Source of the DNA: Brasenia schreberi | Lineage: Eukaryota; Streptophyta; Magnoliopsida; Nymphaeales; Cabombaceae | Direction: 5' to 3' | Length of the DNA stretch: 64,000 bases | Assembly: GCA_036023115.1 (NCBI GenBank) | Contig: JAYKKT010000089.1 | Coordinates: 21,137,001-21,201,000 of the forward strand | In this document: piece by piece, positions 11,257 through 21,392 of the stretch | Layout of the letters: the number at the start of each line of letters is the position of its first letter | Numbering within the stretch: position 1 is the first letter of the stretch | Program-made: the position numbers and the translations under genes | Notes under the pieces: generated by a model | The model's input: only the letters and a program-made list of their open reading frames with translations | Database searches by the model: none | What the model was told of the DNA's origin: nothing

Positions 11257-11345
11257 TGTAGACGCGCGAAAATCCCCACGCCTCTTCGCCTTTTCTAGGC
11301 TTGGAGTGGATCCTCTCGTGCGTCTAAGGCCTATTTATATAAACA

Positions 11346-11375
11346 GGGCGTGCCAACTAGCTTACCTAAGCTAGC
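11346..11375 (-). other. U5 hairpin in the solo LTR
   Basis: An inverted repeat ACTAGCTTA..TAAGCTAGC follows GGGCGTGCCA, the PBS-like string. It is equivalent to 7897-7916 in copy A. Confidence 0.65.
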
Positions 11376-11849
11376 GAAGATATATTTTAAACTGACTTCT
11401 AATCGTGGCAACTGTGAGCAAGTGAGCTCTTGTCGTCGCAGACCTTCTTGCACCGATGCGCAAGGGTTAGTCTGTACGCTTTGCAAAAATCGAGTTTTTG
11501 GGATAGAAAGCCTATGAAGCGGTTCGAGGTGTCTAATTCGGGTCTTTTAGATGTGATTGCCGATTTTAGATCACGTGGATTTGCACGTGCCTAAGTCTTT
11601 CCTTTTATCCCTTTATGGGCCACCTAGTTTGTGTGTTATGAACACTCCACTACATGGGCGAATTCGAGCGGGGCTTGCTTTGATGCAATATGCGTCCTAC
11701 CTCGTGGTATGGCGTAGATGCAATGCAAACTCACGCTACTCCAAAGGGAAAACCCGAATGTAAAGACAATGCCGAAGGGAAATAACCGAAGGGAAATGAC
11801 TTGTAATGTAAATGCCGAAGGGAGATATGTACATAGAGTATGTATATGG

Positions 11850-12690
11850 GCCCTTACTCGGGTCTTGCAAATAAGAGCGAAGGCTCAATGTGGGTGCGTG
11901 CTTGAATTGAAAGACTTACACACAAGACATGAAATTAAACCCAAATATAACTTGCAGTAGGGCCTTGACTAAGGTCTTGGGAATAAGAGCGAAAGCTCAA
12001 TGTGTGTGAGTGCTTGAATTGAAGTACTACGCACACAACATGAAATTAAACCCAAATAGTATAACACGGCCCTTACTTGTGTCTTTCAAATAAGAGCGAA
12101 GGCTCAATGTGTGTGAGTGCTTGAATTGAAAGACTTACACACACGACATGAAATGAAAACCCAAATAGTATAGGTTGGCCCTTACTTGGGTCTTTCAAAT
12201 AAGAGCGAAGGCTCAATGTGTGTGAGTGCTTGAATTGAAAGACTTACACACACGACATGAAATGAAAACCCAAATAGTATAGGTCGGCCCTTACTTGGGT
12301 CTTTCAAATAAGAGCGAAGGCTCAATGTGTGTGAGTGCTTGAATTGAAAGACTTACACACACGACATGAAATGAAAACCCAAATAGTATAGGTCGACCCT
12401 TACTTGGGTCTTTCAAATAAGAGCGAAGGCTCAATGTGTGTGAGTGCTTGAATTGAAAGACTTACACACACGACATGAAATGAAAACCCAAATAGTATAG
12501 GTCGGCCCTTACTTGGGTCTTTCAAATAAGAGCGAAGGCTCAATGTCTGTGAGTGCTTGAATTGAAAGACTTACACACACGACATGAAATGAAAACCCAA
12601 ATAGTATAGGTCGGCCCTTACTTGGGTCTTTCAAATAAGAGCGAAGGCTCAATGTGTGTGAGTGCTTGAATTGAAAGACAACACACCCGA
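11850..12690 (-). repeat. 109-bp tandem array in solo LTR, about eight units
   Basis: The string AAGAGCG recurs at 11873, 11984, 12092, 12201, 12310, 12419, 12528 and 12637, giving periods of 111, 108 and then 109 bp throughout. The central 109-bp units are almost identical, so the array has been homogenised or expanded recently. Confidence 0.95.
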
Positions 12691-13788
12691 CTTAAGCAAA
12701 ACCCTACAAAAAATTAAAGTATTTGTATATATTTATGTATTAGGGGCTGATTAGCCCCGTGTGTGTTCAAAATCGTGCACAACTAAGAGAGTGCACGTGT
12801 GTGGGTGTGCCAAGCCACGTTATTACAAGCGGGGGGAGACTATGCTCCGTTATTACAACCCCGTATCAAATTGAATCTCAAGCAAGTATACAACTAAAGA
12901 CCGAGTTAGGCACTTACTAATAGCTGGTCCGAAGAAGCCTTGCTTGAGCGTGGGCTTGGCCTTCGCCTTGGGCTGCAAAAGGGAGCTCCACGAGGTTGAA
13001 CGGCAAGGGGAGGTGCTGGCCGGATGTCCTTGATGCGCGGGAAGAGTGCCTTGAAGATGGCCGGCTGCTAAGGAGGGGTTGTTTTTGGTGTGTTAGGTTA
13101 AAGGGCCTAAGTAGGGTCACTAAGGGAGTATGGCACTAAGGGGAAGCTTAAGGGAAGATCTAATGGGGCACCTAAGGTTGGCGGGTTGCTAGGGTGGCCG
13201 AATGAAATGACAGTCGGTTGGAGTGGCCGACTAGGAGGACTTGATGGTGGCGGGTTGCTAGAGTGGCTAGGAGTGGTGTAAGGGAGGGGAACCAGCTAGG
13301 AGATGGGGCTAGGTGGTAGTGGGTATTGTAGGTGTATTGGGGTGATATGGGCAGGTCTTAGGCAGTCGGATAGGGTGGCCGAATGGAGCTAAGGTGTCTA
13401 GGTGGTGGCGGGTAGTTAGGGTGATTATGGGCCTGGCCGAGGGGGAATGGTGGCAGCAAGTGGAATGGCTGGTGTTAGGGTGATATGGTAGGGGGTTAGG
13501 TGGCTGAGAGTGGAGAGGGAGTGAAGAAGGAGTAAGGTGGAGTGTAGGGTACTAACCGAGTGAAGGGGTGGTGGCGGATGGAAGGGGAGCAGCCGGATGG
13601 TTGGGATGTGCAGGATGGAGTTCGGCCGGGTGATGGTGGTGGTGGTGCTCGGCTGGGAGGTAGTGGCAGATGTGGTGGCTGGACGTGGAGCAGGTGGAGC
13701 AGGAGGGGATTCGGCTGAGCTAGAAAGGGGAGGACCCGGCTGGTGGAAGAGGGCTTCTCGATGGGAAAACCCGCCCCCAAGGGGGGGG

Positions 13789-13797
13789 TTTATATAG
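13789..13797 (-). promoter_or_regulatory. TATA box of the solo LTR
   Basis: The minus strand reads CTATATAAACC ahead of a C run and GC-rich leader. This would be the LTR core promoter in element orientation. Confidence 0.6.
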
Positions 13798-13949
13798 GGC
13801 TGGGCTAGGTCGGTTAGGGCTGGTTTTGGGGTAGTGGTTAGGTGGTTTAGGTAGGGTGGTGTGGTGATAAGGTGGGCTGGAAAGGGTAGGGCCAAATATT
13901 TTAAATACAAGTGGTTTGGGTAGGTTGTGGGCTAGGGGTGGTTTAGAGG

Positions 13950-14066
13950 TTTAGGGTTTAGCTAGGTGGGTTGGTTCTAGGGTGAGGTTTAGTGAGGTAG
14001 GTTAGGTGATTAGGCTAGGATTAGGCTAGGTTTAGGGAAATTAACCTAGGTTTAGGGAAGGATTAG
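13950..14066 (+). repeat. Short TTAGG-like array in solo LTR
   Basis: G-rich motifs such as GTTAGGTGATTAGGCTAGG, shorter than in other LTRs because the array is cut by the foreign segment that starts near 14070. Confidence 0.7.
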
Positions 14067-14069
14067 GGT

Positions 14070-14769
14070 GATCTTGAGCTCTTCGTGCTTTCCCTTGTTT
14101 GAGTCTTAACACTCGCTTATCTAGCGGAGGTTTTATAAGAAAACAAGTTGTATTTCAAATTCCTACGCCTTACTCGAAACGTCGAATTCTCAAACAAGAT
14201 GAAATTCAAGTAAATCCTATTTTTACTTTAGGATTCCTCGAAATGAACCATGCTTTAGCTTGGGATAAGCCAGGGATGGGAAAGAGATACCACGGTCCCT
14301 TCTGAAGCGTCCCGTGGTTTGAGTCACAGAAGGCGGAAAACTGCTCTTTTTTGAGCTTTTTGGCCTCTTTTTCCTTTTTTTCATCGAGGGTCTCCCTTTG
14401 GGAGTATTTTTTCTTTAATCCCTCTTTTTCACAAGCGAATTGATTTTCTTTTGAATCCTGGTTTCTTTCTTTTGGAAAGATACTTTGAATGGGAAATTCC
14501 CTTTTGTTTTGGGCCTTTATTTTCCTTTTGGAAATAGAAGAGAAGAGGGGAGGACTTATCCCAAGCCTATACTCGATCCATTCCAGATCAGCCTATTTAG
14601 AAATAGCACGTACTACTTGCAAGTATCTTCTATGTTGAACTAGGCCTTTCTTTGTAAGAAGAAGGGTTTTGAAATGTAACCACGATTTTGAAGACTCCAC
14701 TCTTTCACAAGTGTGAATTCTATCACTTAGGGTCACACGGTTTTGCCTTTGCACTCTTTCACAAGTACG
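14070..14769 (-). other. Internal 3' noncoding sequence embedded in an LTR
   Basis: From about 14070 (CTTGAGCTCTTCGTGC) to about 14769 the sequence matches the region between integrase and PPT of copies D (about 44425-45090) and B (about 21470-22150), including the ACCACGG hairpin and the CTCCCTTTGGGAG stem. It stands where other family I LTRs have about 400 bp of U3, including the long inverted repeat. The flanks on both sides are ordinary LTR sequence. Confidence 0.8.
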
Positions 14770-15211
14770 AACGGTTTGTGCGGGGCCTGACAACATCAAT
14801 ACTCCGTCTTCGTTGGGTCTTCGCCAACATGATCGTCTGCCTCTGTTTTCGCCTTCCAGAGATGACTTCAAGCAATGTTTTGATGATAACAGGGTCTTGG
14901 ACGTTCGAGATCTTGGGGGTGTGGATTTGATACGAGAGTTGTTGTGTCGGGCTCGACATGTGCTCCGGTTTCGGGCTCTCATTAGCTCTCCTGGTCCTGT
15001 CTGGATTAGGCCAAGCTGCTTCGGGGTTCCAAAACATGTTTTAAAAGGTTTTCAAAACCCATATCACATATTTTTGAAATATAAGGTTTAAAACATATAT
15101 ACAGGGTTGTTTGGAAGGCTCCTAGGTTTCCAGACTCAAAATGGCCCTTTGGGGCTGCTTTTACAAAACCAGATGGATTTGAGAAATTCGTGGGATTTCG
15201 GTGTGTTTACA

Positions 15212-15216
15212 AGACC
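15212..15216. repeat. TSD of solo LTR, right copy (AGACC)
   Basis: AGACC follows the LTR end TTTACA, after which gag resumes. Confidence 0.95.
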
Positions 15217-17667
15217 CTAGGTCTCACTTGCAACTTTTCTCGCGTCGAGCCCATAAGAAGAAAAAAGACTCGATGAAATGGGTGTATTGGTTCCCATTAT
15301 CCCTTAAAGGCACAACTGCCAAATGGCTGGCTTCCTACGACTTAAGCCAGTTCGCTACTTTTGAAGAGTTAGCGAACTGCTTCATGCAAAGATTTGCACA
15401 TAACGTAGAAGTCATGCCGACTCTGAATACTTTAATGGATACAAAGCAAGGCATGAACGAAGACGTACATGCCTTCATTATACGATGGAGGTCACTTTTG
15501 GGCCAAGTGCGAGAGCCCATATCCGAAGGATGAGCAGTCATGCTCATCCTGGATAACTTTAAAAGTGAGTTAAAAACCCTTCTCTCGCTCCATGAGGTCT
15601 CAACTTTCCATAAGTTGATCAAAAAGGCATCCCTTTTCGAAACAAACTTGAGAAAAGGAACATACGATCACTTATGGAAAGGAAGTGCCGTTTCTAGAAC
15701 CTGCTTGGAAAAGCCCATCACTTATGGGCTACCCATGATGGACAAAGGGGCAAAGCCCCATAAAATCGCCAATGTCCGGGTGGATCTAGGCGTGGCAGGC
15801 ACTTCCAAAAATTTTGAAAAACTAGAAAACAAAAGGGAGCGAACCTTTCAAAAACCGATTGAAAAACGGGAGTACACACTGCTGGGGCAACCTGTGTCGG
15901 AGGTCCTAGACCTTCTACTTGCCCAAGGCATGATAGAACTTCCCAAAATCCCCGAAGGAGTCACTTCAAAGGGGGGGTATTTAAATCGATTTTGTAAGTA
16001 TCATCGGCTCAAGGGCCATGATACCAAACACTGTTTCTCCCTTTTAAATAAAATCGAGAACTTGATAGCGGAGGGCCGACTCTAGGTCACTACGGAACCT
16101 GAGCCACCTCATGCTATCTTCAAAGAATCCTTTCCCAAGCATGCCAATGGCAGTGGGAAAGGAAAGGAGGTAGGTACCCTCACCTTTTCAAAGGAACTAG
16201 CGCAAAAACCTGAGTCTGGTCGACCCACTTGTGCGCCCACTCTTGTACTATACAAGAAGCCCGCCCAAGTCGTCATCCAGGGACCACCAAAAGCTGAATC
16301 CCCGGCTAAACCAGTTTTGAAACTTCAAGGTGCTCCTCAACTCATACTTAGAGCCAATTTTAGTGCGAACCCTAGGCTGGTCGTAGCGGAAGTGACTAGA
16401 TCCGGGAGGATCTATCAACCCCCGCACCTACAAAGTGCTAAAAAGGTGGTCAGTGTGCCTGGCCCCTCAAAAGCATGTATTCCTGGAGTTCTGCCAAAAG
16501 CAGACAAGGATAAAGTCATCCTAAATCTTTATGACTTCGAAAACCACCTTTCAAAGATTCCTATCCACATGTCTATCCTAGAGCTTATACAAACCTCACC
16601 TAGGCATAGACTCGTGCTAGAGAAAATTCTAGAAAGAGCCAAGGTTGATTCGAACATAAGTCTGAAATCCCTGTCTGCCCAAGTGGCTTTAATAGGAGCA
16701 AAATCGCCCATCACTTTCTCAGAAGATGATATAGATAGACCCTACAAGTCCCATAACCAGGCCCTGCATATCGAGGTGGTTCTGAATAACCACTCTTTGG
16801 ACAGGTGCCTAGTCGATGGGGGAGGAGGGCTCAACATCCTTCCACTTCATGTGGCATATCAAATCGGAGTCACCTTGACTTCAGTGAACCTAAGCCCCAT
16901 TGTTATCACTGGATACGATGGGAATGCGTCTAGGCCTTTAGGATCAATCAAACTCCCAATGGAAACGGGAGGGATCACGCACACGGGGGTGTTCCATGTC
17001 TTGGACATCCACCCCCATTATAACCTGTTGCTGGGAAGGCCCTGGATACATAGCTTGTGCATTGTACCATCCACCTTCCACAAGTGTGTCAAGATCCTTT
17101 TCAGGGACCAAGTCGTGGTGATCCTAGGTAAGAGTCACCCACAGCTTTAAGGGATCATAAACTCCCCTTGTTTGTCGAGCTCCTAGGCCCATGAGGCTAA
17201 CCTAGGGCAGATTGTGATTGAGCCACCAAGGCTCGTGTTAAACAACCCTAGGAAGGTTGTATGTGTGAAGGGGCCGCCCAAAGTAGGCCCCCTCCCGATT
17301 CTAACCCTTCTAGGAAGGCCCAAGCATTCCCTATTTCCAAAGCCCCTCAACAAGAAGCCATATGAGCACAATATGGACGACAGCAAGTTCCAGGACCACG
17401 ATTTATATCATCAATTTTCAAAAAACAAAAAATTGTGGAACATGTTGTTCAACATGGGCTACACGCCCTACAAAAGTCTAGGAGCACAAAACCAGGGTCT
17501 CCTAGAGCCCATCCTTCCTAGGGCCAACCCAAGCCGATATGGGATCGGCTATACTCCCAGAATACCGCCAGAGCCACCCCTTGTGACCACCTGGGTCAAG
17601 GGTGCCCTGGAACCTGCCTTAGAAGAGACCTATGATTTAGACCTCCTATTCCGAGTCTAATCCATAG

Positions 17668-17683
17668 TGTTTTCCCTTTGTAG
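17668..17683 (+). promoter_or_regulatory. 3' splice-site-like sequence before pol, copy B
   Basis: TGTTTTCCCTTTGTAG precedes the pol ATG at 17686 and follows the gag-pro stop. It is the same sequence as in copy A. Confidence 0.5.
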
Positions 17684-17685
17684 GT

Positions 17686-20600
17686 ATGACGGAAGATCCC
17701 TTTTACAAAAATACAAAAACATTTGGAAAACTTAAAATCAAAAAAATCAAAAAAGAAGAAAAGCCAAAAACAATGGAAAAACAAAAACTCGAAAATAGAG
17801 TGCTTTGTATAGTTCCTAAAGTTCTTCTTTCACAAAAATCCAAAAAAATCAAAATTTTGGAAAATACCAAAAAGATTTTGTATATAGCTGCTCCTGGTAG
17901 GACTTTGGCAAAAGAAAAAGATTTCGAAAGAAACGTTGTCTGCATAGCCAGACCAAAATTTTCGAAATCAATTGAAAGTCTGAGTACAAAATCGGGTCTT
18001 TTTGAAAATCACGTATCAAATTCCCTCGGGTCTATAACCCACGAGAATGATCGAAGCCCAGAAGTGGATCCCCTTGAGAAAGATCCCACTTCTGAGCTCC
18101 TAGAATTTCATAAAATTCTCGATTTTGAAAGACCTTCCAATTCAGTAGGAGGAGATTTCATAGAGGTGAACCTAGGGAGTGATTCCAATCCAAAAACCAT
18201 CAAGATAGGCCCATGCTTGCATGAACATGAAAGATCAGCATTCATTGCATTTCTACGAACCTATTTAGATGTGTTTGCATGGACGTATGAAGACATGTCA
18301 GGCATAGACCCCAGCATTGTCGAGCATCGTCTTCCCTTAGATGTGGATGTAAAACCCATAAAGCAGAAGCTTAGGAAAATACACCCGAATGTACACACGC
18401 AAGTCAAAGAGGGTTTAGAAGATCTGTTAAAAGCCGGATTTATAAAACCCATTGCGTATTCTGATTGGTTGTCAAACATCGTTGTAGTTCGAAAAACCAA
18501 TGAGAAAATTTGAATATGCATCGATTTCAGAAACCTGAATAAAGCCACTCTAAAGGATAACTATCCTTTACCAAACATAGATTTGATAGTCGATAGTACT
18601 GCAAATCATGAAATGTTTTCGTTCATGGATGACTACTCAGGCTATAATGAAATCAAACTAAGTCCACGAGATCAGGGTAAGACCGCCTTCACCAATGAGC
18701 CATGACCACGATCTTCCATGATTAAATTCATGAGCTCGTAGAAGTGTATGTAGATGATCTCTTGGCAAAATCAAAAACCCGATGCACTCATATCGAATGT
18801 TTGCAAAAGATTTTCGAAAGGCTTAGGCTTTACAAAGTAAAGCTAAATCCTCAAAAATGTGTATTCGGGGTAGAGTCTGGGAAGCTTCTGGGCTTTATGG
18901 TGAGCCAAAGGGGTATAGAAGTCGACCCCTCTAAGTGTCGAGCCATCATAGACATGGCTCCACCCTCCAATCTTACTCAAATTCGTAGCCTCCAGGGTAG
19001 ATTACAATCCGTTCACCGATTCATATCGAATCTGGCGACTAGATGCGAACCCTTCAACAAGCTGTTGAGGAAGGGCACAAAATTCTTATGGGATGACGAA
19101 TGCCAAAGGTCCTTCGAGAGACTAAAGGCGTACTTAGTTAATCCCCCCGTTTTGAATCCTCCAAAGCAAGGAAAACCGCTTTTACTCTACATCTCCGTGC
19201 ATACGAATGCTTTAAGAGCACTATTGGCTCAATACGAGGAGGACACCCATAAGGAGTATGCCATCTACTATATTTCGAAAACTCTCTTGGCTTATGAACG
19301 AAATTATCAAGCCATGGAGAAGACGTGCTTGGCCCTAGTCTGGGCCTGCCAGAAATTCAAACACTATTTCCTAGATCATGAGATCTGGATAGTGTCCAAG
19401 CTTGATCCAATCAAGCACTTGTTTGAAAAACCCATTCTCACGGGTAGATTGGGCAAATGGTAACTCCTTCTAATGGAGTATGATCTGAAGTACCATCACC
19501 AGATCTCCATTAAGGGGCAAGTCCTAGCAGATTATGTGGCTGAGTTCCCCTTAGAGGACGCATATCCCACTCTTGTTGAAATGCCTGATGAAGGCATATT
19601 GCAAAACCATTTTCAAAACCACATTTTGGCAAACTCTTTCGAAAACCAAGTGTGGAAGATGCACTTCGATGGGGCACAAAACCGACGAGGGGCTGGTGCT
19701 GGGGTCATCCTTATCTCCCCTGAAAAGGGCGAGATTCCCATAGCAGTCTGCCTAGATTTCGAATGTTCCAACAACGTAGCTGAGTATGAAGCACTCATAC
19801 AAGGCTTAAGAATTTCAAAAACTCTAGGGGCATCATGCATCGAGGTCTTTGGAGATTCGCTCCTTGTCATAAACCAGGTTTTGAAAATTTGGCAAGTACG
19901 TAATGAAAAACTACTTCCATATCACGAGTTGGCCACTCGATTGGTCCAATCCTTCCAATCGTGTAAACTTACACACGTAGGAAGAGAGGACAATGGCATC
20001 GCCGATGCCCTCTCCTCCTTGGGTTTAGCCCTAAAGGTCGATCCCATTTCAGGGACCCAATCTTTAGAAATATGGCATGCGCCCAACCCATCCACACACG
20101 ATCTGGATATTTGCCAAAATAACCTAGACTCTATTGAAAAACCCTGGTTTTACGACATAAAACAATTTCTAGAAAATGGGGGATTCATCAAGGATGCCAC
20201 ATCCAAAGATAAGGCATTCATCCGTAAGATTTCAACCCGATACACCATTCTGGGTGGGGTTCTATATAAGAAAAGTTTTACCGGCATCCTACTTAGGTGT
20301 ATCGATCTAGAGGAGGCTAGGATAGTGATGCATGAGTTCCACGATGGAGAATGTGGAGGTCATGTTAATGCCAACATGATGGCAATGAAAATACTTAGAG
20401 CGGGCTATTTTTGGTCCACCCTGAAAAAGGATTGTCACGATCATGTTAGGAAGTGTCATCCATGTCAAGTGCATGGGCACGCCATTCATATCCCCTCATC
20501 TGCATTGCATTCCGTGGTCAGCCCCTAGCCATTTACCATGTGGGCGTTTGATATCGTAGGCCCTATATTTTCAAAAGCCTCGAATGGGCATCGATTCATT

Positions 20601-21392
20601 TTAGCAACCACTGAGTATTTCTCCAAGTGGGTGGAAGCCAGTTCCTTGACCAACGTGCTGGGGCAACATGTGGTGGCTTTCATTAGGAGGAATATCTTGG
20701 CTCGATTTGGAGTTCCATGAGACCTTGTGTCTGATAATGGCACCCCATTCAAGAATGAGCGGATGGTTAAGTTGTGCAACACGTATGGCATAACTCACCA
20801 CTTCTCCTCGCCCTACTACCCTCAAGGCAACGGCCAAGCCGAAGCCACGAACAAGACTCTCATTAGTATAATTGAGAAGACTTTAGAGAAGGGTAGGACG
20901 TGGCACGAGAAGCTGGATGAAGCCTTATGGGCTTATAGGACTTCCATCCGGACTCCCATGAATACCACACCATTCAAATTGGTCTATGGAACAAACGCCA
21001 TTCTCCCCATTCATACACAATTGCATTCATTCCATACATCCATTGCACTCGACCTCCCCCTAGAGATGCTTCAGCATGCTAGGATGGCCGAACTAGATTT
21101 GCCAGATGAGAGGCGACTCCTTGCTATGGATCATGCTCGTGCATACCGGCAAAGGATAGCCCGACATTATGGCAAACACATGAGACCTCGCCACTCTGAA
21201 GTGGGAGATTTGGTTTTGAAAATCATCCACTATCGTGGCCCACATCCCCTTGGAAAGTGGCGCCCCAAGTGGGATGGACCCTATGTTGTACGTGCAACCA
21301 CCACGAACAACTCGTATTGGTTGATTGATGTAGAAGGTAGGAATTTAGCAGATCCTATCAATATTCAATACTTAAAGAAGTATTATGTGTAG
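17686..21392 (+). pseudogene. pol: Copy B pol with RT deletion; integrase C-end retained
   Basis: The ATG at 17686 opens a lysine-rich N-terminal region, then RT. At about 18693-18699 roughly 80 bp are missing compared with copies A and D, removing the segment around MPFGLKN. The frame changes there, and YVDD follows at 18749. Next are the first RNase H region (VHTNALRALLAQ), the second RNase H (HFDGAQNRRGAGAGV) from about 19660, and integrase. Integrase keeps the His/Cys finger (about 20327-20465), FDIVGPI, SDNGTPF and the Glu in GQAEATNK, and ends with a WDGPYVV motif and KKYYV-stop at 21392. There is no chromodomain. Stops near 18511 (Arg to TGA), 19461 (Gln to TAA), 20527 (Trp to TAG) and 20718 (Arg to TGA) also break it. 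Confidence 0.93.

Larger units (their letters stand above)
11257..15211 (-). mobile_element. Solo LTR (3955 bp, family I) inside copy B gag
   Basis: It runs from TGTAGACGCGCG (11257) to GTGTGTTTACA (15211) and is bounded by AGACC on both sides, so only one LTR remains of an integrated element; recombination between its LTRs is the usual cause. It contains the largest subrepeat array in the window (11850-12690), the GGGGAGAC-type motif (about 12828-12858), a TATA box (13789-13797), a short TTAGG-like array (13950-14066) and a segment at 14070-14769 that belongs elsewhere in the element. Proline-rich and glycine-rich open frames inside it are not credible genes. Confidence 0.93.
10830..17660 (+). 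pseudogene. gag-pro: Copy B gag-protease frame, split by a solo LTR
   Basis: Gag begins at 10830 (MSKSNPSEVSSQGS) and runs to 11256, where the solo LTR enters. It resumes at about 15217 with RSHLQLFSRRAHK, followed by the gag core (WLASYDLSQFATFEELANCF) and the C-H-H-C knuckle near 15985-16035. Protease follows with LVDGGGG near 16810, then the G-patch-like segment near 17450-17560, ending at LLFRV-stop (17660). In-frame stops appear near 15531 (expected Cys), 16083 (expected Gln), 17148 (expected Gln) and 17186. All fit single transitions such as CAG to TAG or CAA to TAA except the first. Gag and protease share one frame here, showing the ancestral fused arrangement. Confidence 0.92.

Noticed and set aside
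11850..12690. Tandem 109-bp units as a CRISPR array or centromeric satellite
   Set aside because: There are no unique spacers, and the array is short, confined to an LTR and matched by shorter arrays in sister LTRs.
9400..14066. TTAGG-rich arrays as true interstitial telomere sequence
   Set aside because: Units are degenerate and of 43-74 bp, perfect TTTAGGG tandems are lacking, and the arrays always sit at the same LTR position.
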